Source of the DNA: Opitutaceae bacterium
GTDB taxonomy: Bacteria; Verrucomicrobiota; Verrucomicrobiia; Opitutales; Opitutaceae
Reading direction: 5' to 3'
DNA: 64,000 nt
NCBI GenBank assembly: GCA_030693515.1
Contig: JAUYAK010000017.1
Span: 62,001-126,000 of the forward strand
Part shown: positions 29,342 to 40,100 of the stretch, piece after piece
Layout: each line of letters begins with the position of its first letter
Numbering within the stretch: position 1 is the stretch's first letter
Notes under the pieces: model-generated
Told to the model about the DNA's origin: nothing
Database searches by the model: none
Seen by the model: the letters and a program-made list of their open reading frames with translations, nothing else
Program-made: the position numbers and the translations under genes

Positions 29342-30853
29342 ATGAACGCGTTCCCCACCCGCCCCGCCGCGCTCGCCGCCTTGGTCGGCGCTGTCCTTTT
29401 CGCCCCCGCCCTGCTGCCGGCGGCCGCCCCGCGCCCCAACATCGTTCTCCTCATGGGTGACGACCACGGCTGGGACGAGACCGGCTACAACGGCCACCCC
29501 TACCTGAAGACGCCGGTGCTCGACGAGATGGCGCGCACCGGCCTCCGCCTCGACCGGTTCTACTCCGGTGGCGCGAGCTGCTCGCCCACGCGCGCCACGG
29601 TGATGACCGGCCGCCATCACCACCGCAGCGGCACGTTTGCCCCGGGCTGGTCCCTGCGCCCGGAGGAGATCACCGTCGCGCAGTTGCTCCGCTCCGCCGG
29701 CTACGCCACCGCCCATTTCGGCAAATGGCACCTCGGCGCCGTCAAGGCCGCCTCGCCCGTCAATCCCGGCGCGCTGGGCTTCGATACCTGGCTCTCGCAC
29801 GACAACTTCTTCGAGCTCGACCCTCACTTCTCGCGCGACGGCGGCCCGCCCGTGCAGTTCAAGGGCGAGAGCTCGGCCATCGTCGTGGCCGAAGCGCTGC
29901 GCTTCATCGCCGACGCGCAACGCCGCGCGAAGCCCTTCTTCGTCGTGATCTGGTTCGGCTCGCCGCACGAGCCGTATCAGGCGCTGCCCGCCGACCTCGC
30001 GCTCTACGACAATCTGCCCGCCAATTTCGGCACCAAGCAGGTCCGCCTCACCTCCAACGAAACCGGCCGCAACACCACCCGCCTTCAGCGCGACGTGCTC
30101 CGCGAACGCTTCGCCGAGATCACCGCGATGGACCGCGCCATCGGCCAGCTCCGCACACAACTCGGCGCGACCGGCCTGCGGGACAACACGCTGCTCTGGT
30201 ATTGCGGCGACAACGGCACGCCCACCGAAGCCGTGGCTACCGTGCCCTTCCGCGGCCAGAAGGGCACCATCTACGAAGGCGGCATCCGGGTGCCCGGCGT
30301 CATCGAGTGGCCCGCGAAACTTTCCCGCCCACGCACCAGCGATGTCACCACCGTCACGACCGACACGTTGCCCACGCTCTGCGAACTCGCTGGGCTGCCG
30401 CTCCCCCGCCGTCCGCTCGACGGCCTGTCGCTGCGTCCGCTGCTCGACGGCACGATGACGGAGCGGCCCGCCCCCCTGGCCTTCTGGGACGGACCGATCG
30501 CCCGCCACCCCGGCGCCAAGCCCTACCTCGATCCCGAATTGCAAAAAGGCACCACGCCGCTCGCGAAGCTCGGCCCCGACGGCACCGCCACGCGCAATTT
30601 CCAAAATTTCCACCACCCGGCGATCCGCCCGCAGGATTTCAACGGCGAACGCGCGATCATCGACGGCCGGTTCAAGTTCGTCGCCGACGCCGCGGGTGCC
30701 GGATCGCGCGAACTCTTCGATCTCCGCGCCGATCCCGCCGAGAAAAACAACCTCCTCGCCGCCCAACCCGAGGTCGCCCAGCGCCTCGAGCGCCAGCTCC
30801 GCGACTGGCAGCAGTCCGTTTTGCAAAGCCTCACCGGCGCAGATTATCGTTGA
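29342..30853 (+). CDS. Secreted sulfatase (Cys-type, CSPTR motif)
   Basis: The ATG at 29342 (MNAFPTRPAALAALVGAVLFAPALLPAAA) starts the signal peptide; an ATG nine codons upstream is less likely. The 503-aa product has NIVLLMGDDHGWDETGY, CSPTR (Cys80) with ATVMTGRHHHRSG, HFGKWHLGAVK, VVIWFGSPHEPY and YCGDNGTPTEA. All active-site blocks are present. The C-terminal RELFDLRADPAEKNNLLA is the usual ending. The histidine kinase gene begins 81 bp downstream on the same strand, so this sulfatase and the regulators may share a transcript. Confidence 0.93.
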   Translation: MNAFPTRPAALAALVGAVLFAPALLPAAAPRPNIVLLMGDDHGWDETGYNGHPYLKTPVLDEMARTGLRLDRFYSGGASCSPTRATVMTGRHHHRSGTFAPGWSLRPEEITVAQLLRSAGYATAHFGKWHLGAVKAASPVNPGALGFDTWLSHDNFFELDPHFSRDGGPPVQFKGESSAIVVAEALRFIADAQRRAKPFFVVIWFGSPHEPYQALPADLALYDNLPANFGTKQVRLTSNETGRNTTRLQRDVLRERFAEITAMDRAIGQLRTQLGATGLRDNTLLWYCGDNGTPTEAVATVPFRGQKGTIYEGGIRVPGVIEWPAKLSRPRTSDVTTVTTDTLPTLCELAGLPLPRRPLDGLSLRPLLDGTMTERPAPLAFWDGPIARHPGAKPYLDPELQKGTTPLAKLGPDGTATRNFQNFHHPAIRPQDFNGERAIIDGRFKFVADAAGAGSRELFDLRADPAEKNNLLAAQPEVAQRLERQLRDWQQSVLQSLTGADYR

Positions 30854-30934
30854 GCCGCCCATTCGGTGCCTGCTCCCTCGGCCGCCCTCCCGCTCGCCAG
30901 CGCAGGCCGCCATCCGTCCCCCGCCCGATCCGCC

Positions 30935-32905
30935 ATGTCCCGAGTCCGACCCCTGCTCGTCCTCGCCTTGCTCGCGGGTTTGTGGCCGGAGCTTTTCTCC
31001 GCGGTCCCGCTCAAGCAGTTTTCCCTGGATCAACTGGAGCACCGCAGACGGGAGGTCGACGCGGAGCTGCAGCGCCTCGCCACCTACAATCTCGGCAGCG
31101 GCATCGGCGCCATCGGATACCGCTCCGTCGCGAATGACACACCCGATCATCCCGAGTGGATCGAAATCGATTTCGGCCAAACCCATCAGCTGGATGAAAT
31201 CGTGCTCGTCCCGACCATCCGCCGGGATCCGCTCAACGGCTTTCAAGCCGATGCCTTTCCCCAGGCGCTGCGAGTCGTCGCGGGAACCGACCCGGACCGG
31301 GTGGGAAAAACCGTCGCGGAATTCACGAGCCTGTCCGGCCTGCTGCCGCGCATCGCGCCCGTGATCATCCCGTGCGCCGGGATTCAGGCCGGCTGGATCA
31401 GGATCGAGGCGGTGAAGCTGTCGCCGCGCGCGTTTGACGGGCGGTTGGTTTTCCAACTCGCCGAGGTGCTCGCGTTCAGCGGACGGGAGAATGTCGCGCT
31501 GCGCCAGCCGGTGCGCTCTTCGTCCGGCTCGTCCCAGTCGATCACGCCGGGCTGGGCGGAATCCTACGCGACAGACGGCATTTTACCCTACCTGATGGCG
31601 GCGGCGGACGCCAAGGGCAGCGTGGCCTTCGTCAACCAATCCGACCTGGGGGACGATCCGGCCATCACGATCGATCTGGGTTCGGTGCAACGCGTCACGC
31701 GCGTTCACCTCCACACCATCGACCAGAGCGACACCGTGCCGCAGGCCTATGCGGGTGATCTGGGCATTCCGGCGCTGCTGCGCATCGAAGGCGCACGCAC
31801 GCGCGATTTTGCCGATGCGACCGTGCTGCTGGAAATCCGCCACGACACCATCTACGACGCGGGGCCGATTCTCATGTGGGCGGTGCCGCCCGCGGAGTGC
31901 CGCTTTGTCCGTTTCCGGGCGATTGGGAACAACGCCACGAGCGTGCTCTACGGCCGATTTGGCGAACGCTTCGGTTTTGCGGAGCTCGAAATCTTTTCGG
32001 GAGAGCGCAACATCGCCCTGCATCAGGCGGTGACGGCCAACTTTCGGGCCGACGCCCCGAACCGGCTGCTCTCCAATCTCACGGATGGCAGAAACTTCTT
32101 CGGCGCAATCCTGCCCGTGCGCGAGTGGCTGAACCAGCTGGCGACGCGCCATGAGCTGGAGCGCGAGCGCCCGGCGCTGCGAGCCGAGATCGACCGCCGC
32201 CATTCCCTCCAGCGCATCCAATTGACCAGCCTCGCGTGGCTGACCGCGCTGCTCGGCTTCGGCGTGATCGTGATCGCGCTCGTCAGCCGGATTCAGCGTC
32301 AGCGGGCCATCGATCAGACCCGCAAGCGCATCGCGGCCGATCTGCATGATGAATTAGGCGCGGACCTGCACGCGGTCGGACTGCTCACCGATCTGGCCCG
32401 CAGCGCCGCCAGCCACGATGAGAAGCTGGTCGGGCTGATGCAGCGCATGCGGAGCCTGACCGAGCGCGCCGGCAAGGCCGCGCGCTACTGCACCAACATG
32501 CTCGAGGCGCCGGGGCTGTTCGGCGACCTCGCGGGCGACATGCGCCGCGCGTCGGCCCGTATCTTGGCCGACCTCGAACACACGCTCGAAATCGAGGAGT
32601 CGGAACTGCTCCAAAAACTTGAGCCCCAGCGCCGGATCGACCTGCTGCTCTTCTACCAGGAGTGCCTGATCAACATCATCCGGCACTCCGGCGCCACCCG
32701 CGTGGCGGCGCGGCTCTGGGTCGAAAAGGGACGCATCCATCTCACAGTGTCGGACAACGGCCACGGGCTCCACGGGGAAATCCCGCCGTCGTTGAAGCGC
32801 CGCGCCCGGCTGCTGCGCGCGGACCTCACAACCACACCGGCGGCCCCGTCTGGCCTCCAAATCCACCTGCGGCTGAAGCCGCGGCGCTTCACCCTGTTTC
32901 CATGA
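30935..32905 (+). CDS. Membrane sensor histidine kinase (NarL-type partner) with discoidin-like sensor region
   Basis: The ATG at 30935 (MSRVRPLLVLALLAGLWPELFSA) gives an N-terminal signal or TM segment; 656 aa. The large extracytoplasmic region has two galactose-binding-like stretches, WIEIDFGQTHQLDEIVLVP and ITIDLGSVQRVTRVHLHTID, reminiscent of F5/8 type C domains. One TM helix (about 431-452, LAWLTALLGFGVIVIALVS) leads to the HisKA_3 H-box RIAADLHDELGADL with His471. The N-box is ECLINIIRHSGAT and the G1 box is VSDNGHGL. The usual glycine-rich G2 box is not recognisable; the sequence continues LKRRARLLRADLTT to the end. The likely role is sensing a glycan or its fragments and phosphorylating the adjacent regulator, whose gene overlaps by ATGA. 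Confidence 0.87.
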   Translation: MSRVRPLLVLALLAGLWPELFSAVPLKQFSLDQLEHRRREVDAELQRLATYNLGSGIGAIGYRSVANDTPDHPEWIEIDFGQTHQLDEIVLVPTIRRDPLNGFQADAFPQALRVVAGTDPDRVGKTVAEFTSLSGLLPRIAPVIIPCAGIQAGWIRIEAVKLSPRAFDGRLVFQLAEVLAFSGRENVALRQPVRSSSGSSQSITPGWAESYATDGILPYLMAAADAKGSVAFVNQSDLGDDPAITIDLGSVQRVTRVHLHTIDQSDTVPQAYAGDLGIPALLRIEGARTRDFADATVLLEIRHDTIYDAGPILMWAVPPAECRFVRFRAIGNNATSVLYGRFGERFGFAELEIFSGERNIALHQAVTANFRADAPNRLLSNLTDGRNFFGAILPVREWLNQLATRHELERERPALRAEIDRRHSLQRIQLTSLAWLTALLGFGVIVIALVSRIQRQRAIDQTRKRIAADLHDELGADLHAVGLLTDLARSAASHDEKLVGLMQRMRSLTERAGKAARYCTNMLEAPGLFGDLAGDMRRASARILADLEHTLEIEESELLQKLEPQRRIDLLLFYQECLINIIRHSGATRVAARLWVEKGRIHLTVSDNGHGLHGEIPPSLKRRARLLRADLTTTPAAPSGLQIHLRLKPRRFTLFP

Positions 32906-33591
32906 AACGAAAAGTCCGCATTTTACTCGTGGAGGACAACCCGCACTACCGCGACGTGATCGCGCTGGCGCTGCACCACGAGCGCGACTTCCAGGTTTGC
33001 GGCCAGTTCGGCACCGCGGAAATCGCGCTTCGCACCCTGCGGGACACGGCGCCGGCGGATTTGCCCGACCTCGTCATGCTCGATTTGCGCCTGCCGGGCT
33101 TGGACGGACTCGAGACGCTGCCGCGGTTCCTCTCCGCCGCTCCCGGGACCAAGGTCATCATCCTCACCCAATCGGACAACGAGGCCGATGTGCTGCGGGC
33201 CATTTCCTGCGGAGCCTCCGGCTATTTGCTCAAATCCTCCACCGCAGGCCAGATTGTCGAGGGCATCCGCAACGTCCTCGCCGGTGGCGCCTCGCTGGAC
33301 GCCGGCGTGGCCCGCTATCTTTTGAACGCCCTGAAAACCCGTCTGCCGAGGGCTGAGTCCGAGGTGATTCTCACGACCCGACAGCGGGAGATTCTCAACC
33401 TCCTCGGCGAGGGCCTGGTGAAGAAGGAAATCGCCGATCGCCTCGGGATCGGCTACGCGACTGTGGACGACCACATCGCGAACATTTACCTGAGGCTCGG
33501 CGTGCGAAACGCGCCGGCGGCCGTCAACAAAGCGCATCTGCTGGGCCTGTTTTCGCCGCCCGAAAAGCCCACGAATCGTCGGGATCATTAA
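32902..33591 (+). CDS. NarL/FixJ-family response regulator (REC + LuxR HTH)
   Basis: The ATG at 32902 overlaps the kinase stop (ATGA); 229 aa. The receiver domain has the acidic pair in LLVEDN (Glu11/Asp12), the phosphoacceptor Asp61 in MLDLRLPGLDG, Thr89 in ILTQS and Lys111 in GYLLKSS. The C-terminal LuxR-type helix-turn-helix spans about residues 160-215 (LTTRQREILNLLGEGLVKKEIADRLGI, then IANIYLRLGV). It should bind DNA as a phosphorylated dimer and control nearby catabolic genes. The TonB-dependent receptor gene follows after 163 bp containing a long inverted repeat, a candidate target. Confidence 0.95.
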   Translation: MKRKVRILLVEDNPHYRDVIALALHHERDFQVCGQFGTAEIALRTLRDTAPADLPDLVMLDLRLPGLDGLETLPRFLSAAPGTKVIILTQSDNEADVLRAISCGASGYLLKSSTAGQIVEGIRNVLAGGASLDAGVARYLLNALKTRLPRAESEVILTTRQREILNLLGEGLVKKEIADRLGIGYATVDDHIANIYLRLGVRNAPAAVNKAHLLGLFSPPEKPTNRRDH

Positions 33592-33629
33592 GGATGAGAC
33601 TGGGACGAGTGCGGGGGCTCACCCGGTGT

Positions 33630-33663
33630 TTACAGGGTATCGGCGAGGCCTCGTTCCCTGTAA
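33630..33663. promoter_or_regulatory. Perfect 8-bp inverted repeat between the response regulator and receptor genes
   Basis: TTACAGGG at 33630-33637 and CCCTGTAA at 33656-33663 are perfect inverted copies with an 18-nt spacer that itself contains CGAGGCCTCG. It could be an operator for the adjacent LuxR-type regulator or a terminator hairpin. No T-run follows, which favours a binding site, but this is not proven. Confidence 0.5.
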
Positions 33664-33754
33664 GCTCAGCAGCGACGGGGAAACACTCCCCCACCCCTCA
33701 CGCCCCTTAGCCTCAGCCGCTCGCAACACCGGTTAGGGCAACCCATCCCCTAGC

Positions 33755-36700
33755 ATGAACCTAAAAGATCCCCTCCCAACGGCACCGCGAGTTTCCACCA
33801 TCCGCAAAAGCGGCGCCGAAAACATTCTGTTTCTGTTGTGCGCAATCGCGGCGGTTCCCGCCATCGCCCAAGTAATCCCGACGCCCGCCGCGCCCGCCTC
33901 CGATACCGTCCTGCTCACGCCCTTCGAGATCTCCTCCGACAAGGACAACGGCTACGCCGCCACCGAGACGCTCGCCGGCACCCGCATGCGCACGAGCCTG
34001 CGCGATGTAGGCGCTTCACTCACCATCCTCACCCCCGAATTTCTCCGGGACCTGGGCGTCAACTCGTTCGAGCAAGCCCTGATTTACACCCCGAGCGTGG
34101 ACTTGGTGGAAGGCGACAACACCGATGCCAATCGCGCCAGCGGCACCCAGATGCGCTTCGGCACCGGGCAGTCCTATTCCATCCGTGGGTTCAACACCAA
34201 CGCCGGCAACCAGTCGATCTCGCACGATTTCTTCTCCGCCCTCGAGCCCACCGACAACTATAACCTCGAACGCATCACCCTCTCACTTGGGCCAAACGCC
34301 CTCTTGATCGGCGTTGGCAACCCACAGGGCACGGCCGTCACCTCGACGAAGCGCGCCCAACTCCAGCGTCGCCGGACCGAAGTGCAGCTGCAGACCGATA
34401 CCAACGGATCCAAACGCGTGGCTCTCGACCACAACGAACCCCTGATCAAGGACAAGTTGGGTTTCCGGCTGAACTTGCTGCACGATGAATCGCGGGAGTT
34501 CCGCCGCTTCGAGGGCAAGAATCAGGAGCGCCTCACTGTCAGCGTTACCGCCAAACCGTGGGCCAACACCAAAATCGTGCTGAACCACGAAAACTATTCC
34601 CTCGGCACCAATGCCTCGAGTCTCATGTGGGGCTTTGACGGCAGCGCGCTGCGCTGGGCGGCGGCCGGGAAACCGACGGTCGATTTCGTGCCCGCCGGAC
34701 TGACGTGGACCGCGACGCGCCCCTACATCGACGCCAAGGGCAACCGCATTCCCGTTGCCCCCGGAGTGGTCGATGCGGACGGATTCGTCGACGCCCGGAC
34801 CGACTTCGACCCCAACCTCGCGCTCGCCCAGGCCACCGGCAACCAGCAGACGTGGGTCGTCGGTTTGGGTCTCGTGAATCCGATGGTCAACATGAGGTAT
34901 CAGGGCACGCTGGGCGCAGCCACCTTCGGCGGACAGGCCAGTGCCAATTATCAGTCGAAGGATCCGTGGACCGCCCTCGGCCTGAGCAAGAGCACCAATC
35001 TCAACGGCGGCACCTGGGCCGACCCTTCCAACAAGCAGCACGGCCGCTGGACCCAGCTCCTGCTCGAGCAGAAGCTCGCGGAGAATCTCTTCCTCGAACT
35101 GGGCGGCAACCTCGCCCTCTACAACCAGACCCTCGACCCCAACAATTTCACCAACGTCACGATCGATCCCAACCGCTATTTGCCGGACGGCTCACTCAAC
35201 CCGGGCTACCTCGTGCCCTACAACGAAAACGCCCAGATGCAGTTTCGGCCAATCAAAAACCGGTCGGCCGAATACCGCGCCACGCTCTCCTACGAACTCG
35301 ATCTGACCCATCGCCACCGCTGGCTCGGCCGGCACAACTTCGCCGGACTCTTCCAGAACAGCCGCTCCGACGCCGACCAGGATCTCACCCGCGTCTTCAA
35401 CGTCGCCACCGTTGGCCTGCCCGCGTCCGGCGGTTGGTCCGGCGACGCCGTCAACGCCACGAACCTCCTCCGCACCCGCGTCTATTTCGTCAATGGCCAA
35501 GTCCCCACGATGCCCGATTCGCGCCAGGTCCAGAACAACCTCGTCCTGCTGAATAGCTATGGGAAATTGCTCGGCGCGACGGCCAACGAGCAGGCCCCGA
35601 TTAACCTCAGCCGCCAGTCCTTCCTCAATGCGATCAAAAACAAATTCACCTCCGACGCCCTCTCACTCGGCTGGCAGGCGAAGTGGTTTCGCGGCCGCCT
35701 CGTGACGGTTGCGGGTTACCGCGAGGACAACACCAAGAGTTACGGCGTCTCCGCGAGCCGCACGGTCGTGAACCCCGCGATTCCCGGTGCCGCGACGGAT
35801 CCGCTCAAAAAGTATTTCGATTTGGCCAAGGACATCCCCTACAATGCCGACCCGTCCATCGTGGCCAACGGCATTTCCCGCACCTACAGCGGCGTCTATC
35901 ATGTGCTCCCTTGGGCGTCGCTGACTTACAGCCGCTCCAACAATTTCCTCCCGGTGCCCAACGCCTCGTGGGTCGACGCGCTGGGCCGCTCCGCCCCGAA
36001 TTCCGTCGGCCAGACCGTCGACTACGGTGTGCGATTGTCCTTCTGGCAGGGCAAACTCGCGCTCGGCGTGAGCAAGTTCGAGACGTCGGCCGACAACCAG
36101 GCGCGCAACGCCAATGCCAGCGTCGGCGGCACGCGCAACATCCTCGCGCGGCTCCGCACCAATTACAAAATCCCCGGCGATCCCTATTTCCAGGATCTGG
36201 GCGAATCGGGCGCCTACCCGGTTGACACCGGCAACGTCTCCGACACGTGGAGCTACGTGGCCGACGGTTATGAGATGAACCTCATCTACAACCCGTCCCG
36301 CAACTGGCGCGTGGCCCTGTCCGGCAGCATCAACACCAACAAGCTCGGCAACCACTTGGCGGCCGTCGGCACCTACCTCTATACCGACTCGAAATTTCAA
36401 GGACTCGGCACCTGGAAGAAATTCGCGAGCGAGCTGCGCAAGGTCGAAGCCGGCCAGGCTTCATCCATCTTCCGACTCGATCCCACGAGCCCCACCGCCC
36501 GCACTCAAGCGGCCGCCGATGCGCTCTACCTCGAACAACAGATCGCCGCGCAGGAAAAAGGCTACCTCGACGACCAGGCGCTCAGCGGCGTCACGACCGC
36601 GCGCAACGGCAAATACGCGCTCAACGGTCTCGTCACCCGCGTGTTCACCGAAGGCCGGCTTAAAGGCTGGACCGTCGGCGGCAACTACCGCTGGCGCAGC

Positions 36701-37018
36701 GCCAACACCATCGGCTACCAGCGTCTGCCCGATGCCACGGGCGCACCCGTCGGCAATCTCAACGTGCAGCGTCCGCTCCGCGGCAAAGAATTCTGGGACC
36801 TCGGCGCGATGGTCTCCTACCAGCGCCGCATTTTCAACAACGTGAACCTGCGCACGCAGCTCAACATTCAGAATCTGCCCAACTGGCAGACCCCGCGCCT
36901 CGTGAAGTCCGACTACGACACCAACGGCGTCTACGGCACCTCCAACGCCATCGTCCCCGTGCTGTGGGAAATCCGCCGCCCGCGGAATTACGTCCTGACG
37001 GCGACCTTTGAGTTCTAA
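33755..37018 (+). CDS. TonB-dependent receptor (outer membrane)
   Basis: A 1087-aa protein with an N-terminal export signal (about residues 22-39, NILFLLCAIAAVPAIAQ). The segment VLLTPFEISSDKDNGYAATETLAGTR precedes the plug, with LRDVGASLTILTPEFLRDLG, the style seen in Opitutaceae receptors. The plug continues to YNLERITLSLGPNALLIGVGNPQG, followed by a beta-barrel of about 850 residues ending in an aromatic residue (ATFEF). There is no carboxypeptidase-regulatory domain, unlike the next gene. The expected role is TonB-driven uptake of oligosaccharides or chelates. It lies directly downstream of a two-component system, which makes regulated import of a cluster substrate likely. Confidence 0.92.
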   Translation: MNLKDPLPTAPRVSTIRKSGAENILFLLCAIAAVPAIAQVIPTPAAPASDTVLLTPFEISSDKDNGYAATETLAGTRMRTSLRDVGASLTILTPEFLRDLGVNSFEQALIYTPSVDLVEGDNTDANRASGTQMRFGTGQSYSIRGFNTNAGNQSISHDFFSALEPTDNYNLERITLSLGPNALLIGVGNPQGTAVTSTKRAQLQRRRTEVQLQTDTNGSKRVALDHNEPLIKDKLGFRLNLLHDESREFRRFEGKNQERLTVSVTAKPWANTKIVLNHENYSLGTNASSLMWGFDGSALRWAAAGKPTVDFVPAGLTWTATRPYIDAKGNRIPVAPGVVDADGFVDARTDFDPNLALAQATGNQQTWVVGLGLVNPMVNMRYQGTLGAATFGGQASANYQSKDPWTALGLSKSTNLNGGTWADPSNKQHGRWTQLLLEQKLAENLFLELGGNLALYNQTLDPNNFTNVTIDPNRYLPDGSLNPGYLVPYNENAQMQFRPIKNRSAEYRATLSYELDLTHRHRWLGRHNFAGLFQNSRSDADQDLTRVFNVATVGLPASGGWSGDAVNATNLLRTRVYFVNGQVPTMPDSRQVQNNLVLLNSYGKLLGATANEQAPINLSRQSFLNAIKNKFTSDALSLGWQAKWFRGRLVTVAGYREDNTKSYGVSASRTVVNPAIPGAATDPLKKYFDLAKDIPYNADPSIVANGISRTYSGVYHVLPWASLTYSRSNNFLPVPNASWVDALGRSAPNSVGQTVDYGVRLSFWQGKLALGVSKFETSADNQARNANASVGGTRNILARLRTNYKIPGDPYFQDLGESGAYPVDTGNVSDTWSYVADGYEMNLIYNPSRNWRVALSGSINTNKLGNHLAAVGTYLYTDSKFQGLGTWKKFASELRKVEAGQASSIFRLDPTSPTARTQAAADALYLEQQIAAQEKGYLDDQALSGVTTARNGKYALNGLVTRVFTEGRLKGWTVGGNYRWRSANTIGYQRLPDATGAPVGNLNVQRPLRGKEFWDLGAMVSYQRRIFNNVNLRTQLNIQNLPNWQTPRLVKSDYDTNGVYGTSNAIVPVLWEIRRPRNYVLTATFEF

Positions 37019-37148
37019 ACTATCCCGACCGTTTTTATCGCCCCCGCTTCCGCAGCATGACCGCCCGCACATCGCAGACTCCGCCGCTGAAGCCCGCCGA
37101 AAGCCGCCATTTCCATTTCGCCGATCCATCGCGAACCCCGACCACCCC

Positions 37149-40100
37149 ATGAACCAAGCCCAACGATTCGCTCACTTCGCCCTCGTGGTGAGCTGCCTGA
37201 CTGCCGCTCTCGCCCTGACCTCCGCGGTCGGCGCCGCCGATGCCACCGGCACGATTACCGGACGCGTCCAAAGCAAGATCACCGGAGATTACCTCGAGAA
37301 AGCCCGAGTCACCCTCAAGGGGTCCGGTCAAGTGACCACGAGTGACGCCGGCGGCTTCTTCCAGTTTGGGGGAGTGCCTGACGGCACCGTGACGATCGAG
37401 GCCACGTTCACCGGCTTCGACCCGCAGGCGGCCACCGTCACCGTCCTCGCCGGTCGGGAGGTCGTGCAGAATTTCAGCCTGAGCGGGCGGGGTTCCCCCC
37501 GGGACGGCGTCGTCAAGCTCGACGCCTTCACCGTGCAATCGACCCGCGAGACGAATGCCGCGGCCATCGCCGTCAATGAGCAGCGCAACTCGCTTTCGCA
37601 AAAGAGCGTGATCAGCGCCGATCAGTTCGGAACCATTCCGGATAATAATCCAGGCGAGCTGATGAAATGGCTGCCGGGCGTCAGCGTGGAATATTTCGCG
37701 AACAACATCACCGGCGTGAGTGTGCGCGGGCTGGATTCGGCCAGCACGGAAGTCACCTTCGACGGCATGCCGATGGCCTCGGCTTCCACGGCCACCGGAT
37801 CGGGGGTCAACCAGGGCAGAAACTTCGAAATGGTCGGCTCCTCCTCCGCCGACATCGCCCGCGTCGAGGTTCGCCAGTTGCGCACCGCGGAGGACAGCTC
37901 CAACGCCCTGGGCGGCTCGGTCAACCTCGTGCGCCGCACCGCGTTTGAGGCGAGCAAGCCGCGCCTGACCTATAATGCGCTTTTCACCAGCCACTCGGAG
38001 GAACTCTCCCTCAGCCGGCGGCCTGGAATACGCGACACCCAGATGCAGGGCTGGCGGCCCAATCTCAAACTGACCTGGACGCACCCGGTTTCGAAGAACT
38101 TCGGCTACGCCATCACGCTCGCACACAACGACGTCCTGGCTCGCGTGCATTGGTCGTCTCCCAGTTGGAATTACGGCTCGGCGGCCCAGGCGGCGGGCGC
38201 CGAGGCCCGTCGCGCGGCGAACCAACCGCTGACGACCGTCAGTGTCTTGAATCCGCAGCTCACCAGCGATCTGCTCCATGACAATCCGAAGCAGGATATC
38301 ACCGACAGCGGTTCGGTGAAGTTTGACTGGCGGCCGCGCCCGGAGCTGCGCCTCTCCTACTCCATCAGCGGGAGCCGTTATCAGGAGCGGGCGGGCGATG
38401 AGGTGCGCTTCATCTGGAACGCCGGCAACCAGACCAACACGAATCTGAACGCCGCCCTGGGCACGCCCGGGACCAACGGTCTCACCGCCGATGGCAGCTA
38501 TGCGACCTACGGCAACCTCGGCACCGGATCGATTCGCTACAACGTGTTCGAAGGCTGGCGCAACGGCGTCAAGCCGGTCCTCGGCAACACGATCGAGGCC
38601 GAATGGCGGAAGGGCCTCTGGACGATCAGCGCCCGCGGCTCCTATTCCACGTCGAAGCATTCGTTCCGGGACACGGATCACGGCTTTTTTCAGAGCACCA
38701 ACATGAACGGGACGACGCAGCTCAACCTTGGCGTCGGCACCGGCACCGCCAATCCGCAACGCATCACGGTCAATCTCCTGCAGCGCGACTACAAGATGTC
38801 CCAGGAAGTGCGCGCCTACGACACACCCTTGGGCGCAACGGCACCCGGTGCCGAGGTCGATTGGGCCAACCTCCGCAGCATGTATATCGGCGGCGCCGTC
38901 TCCCGCCCTTCGGATTTGCGCGAAAGTATCGCTGCCGTCCGTCTCTGGGCCAAACGCGACCTGCGCCTCCGCAATCCTGTTTCGGTTCGGCTCGGCCTCG
39001 ACTACACCGAGCAGTTCCGGAACCTGGAGCGCTACGACGCCAACCTCTGGACCTTTGTCGGGGCCGACGGCGTGGCCGGTCTCAATCCCGCCACCGGGCG
39101 CTCTGACGACACCGCGGATCAGATCGCCGCCGTCAATGTCCGCCCCGAGCGCGACACCTACTATGGCTCCCCGGCCGTCTCCCGGCTGAGTTTCCGCCGG
39201 CTGTATGATCTCTACGTGGCGAATCCGACCTGGTTCCAATATCGCGACGCGGAGTCGCACCGTTTCTCGACCGTCAGTCCCTATGAGATCAACGAGAAGA
39301 CCACGGCGACGTATCTGGAATTCACCGGCTCCTTCCTCCGCAACCGGGTCAAATACATCGGCGGTGTGCGTTACGAGAAAGCCGAAGCGTGGGGCCGGGG
39401 CTCGCTGGATCGCGGCGCGCGCGCCGTCGCCGGCATCTCGGATCCGCTGCTGCAATCGCAAGCCCGCTACGAGCGCAAGGGCGCGCGCGGCACCGGCGAA
39501 AACGACGGGATCTTCCCCAGTTTGGAGACAACGTTTGCCCTGCGCGAGAACCTCCTCTTTCGACTCGGCTACGCCAAGACGCAGGCGAAAAACCGCTTTC
39601 AACGTTCCGTCATTCCCAGCACGAGCTATGATTTGAACCCGGTCACCTCCGGGACGTTCAGCGGCATCGCGCTGGGCACCGTCAACCGGCCCAATCCAAA
39701 TCTTGTGCCATGGACCGGACAGAATTACGAGACACACCTCGAGTGGTATACCCCCCAAGGCGGCATCATCAGCGCAGGCGCGTTTCGGAAAAACATCTCC
39801 AACGTCCAGGTGCAACGCACCCTGCTCCTCGATACGCCGGACAAGCTGGCGATGCTCGACCTCGAACCGTCGTTCGCGAATTTCCAATCCACCACCTGGA
39901 TCAACGAGGGCATCGGCCGGATCGACGGCGCCGAGTTCGAGATCCGGCAGCGGCTGGATGACTGGCTGCCGCTATTCGCCCGCGGTTTCACCTTCACCGG
40001 CAGTTTCAACTACAACAATCTCTCCAAGTTCAACTACGCTGGCGGCAACATCGGCGGCGACTTCTCAAATTATTACGAGACGCTGCGCAAAGCCTCACTC

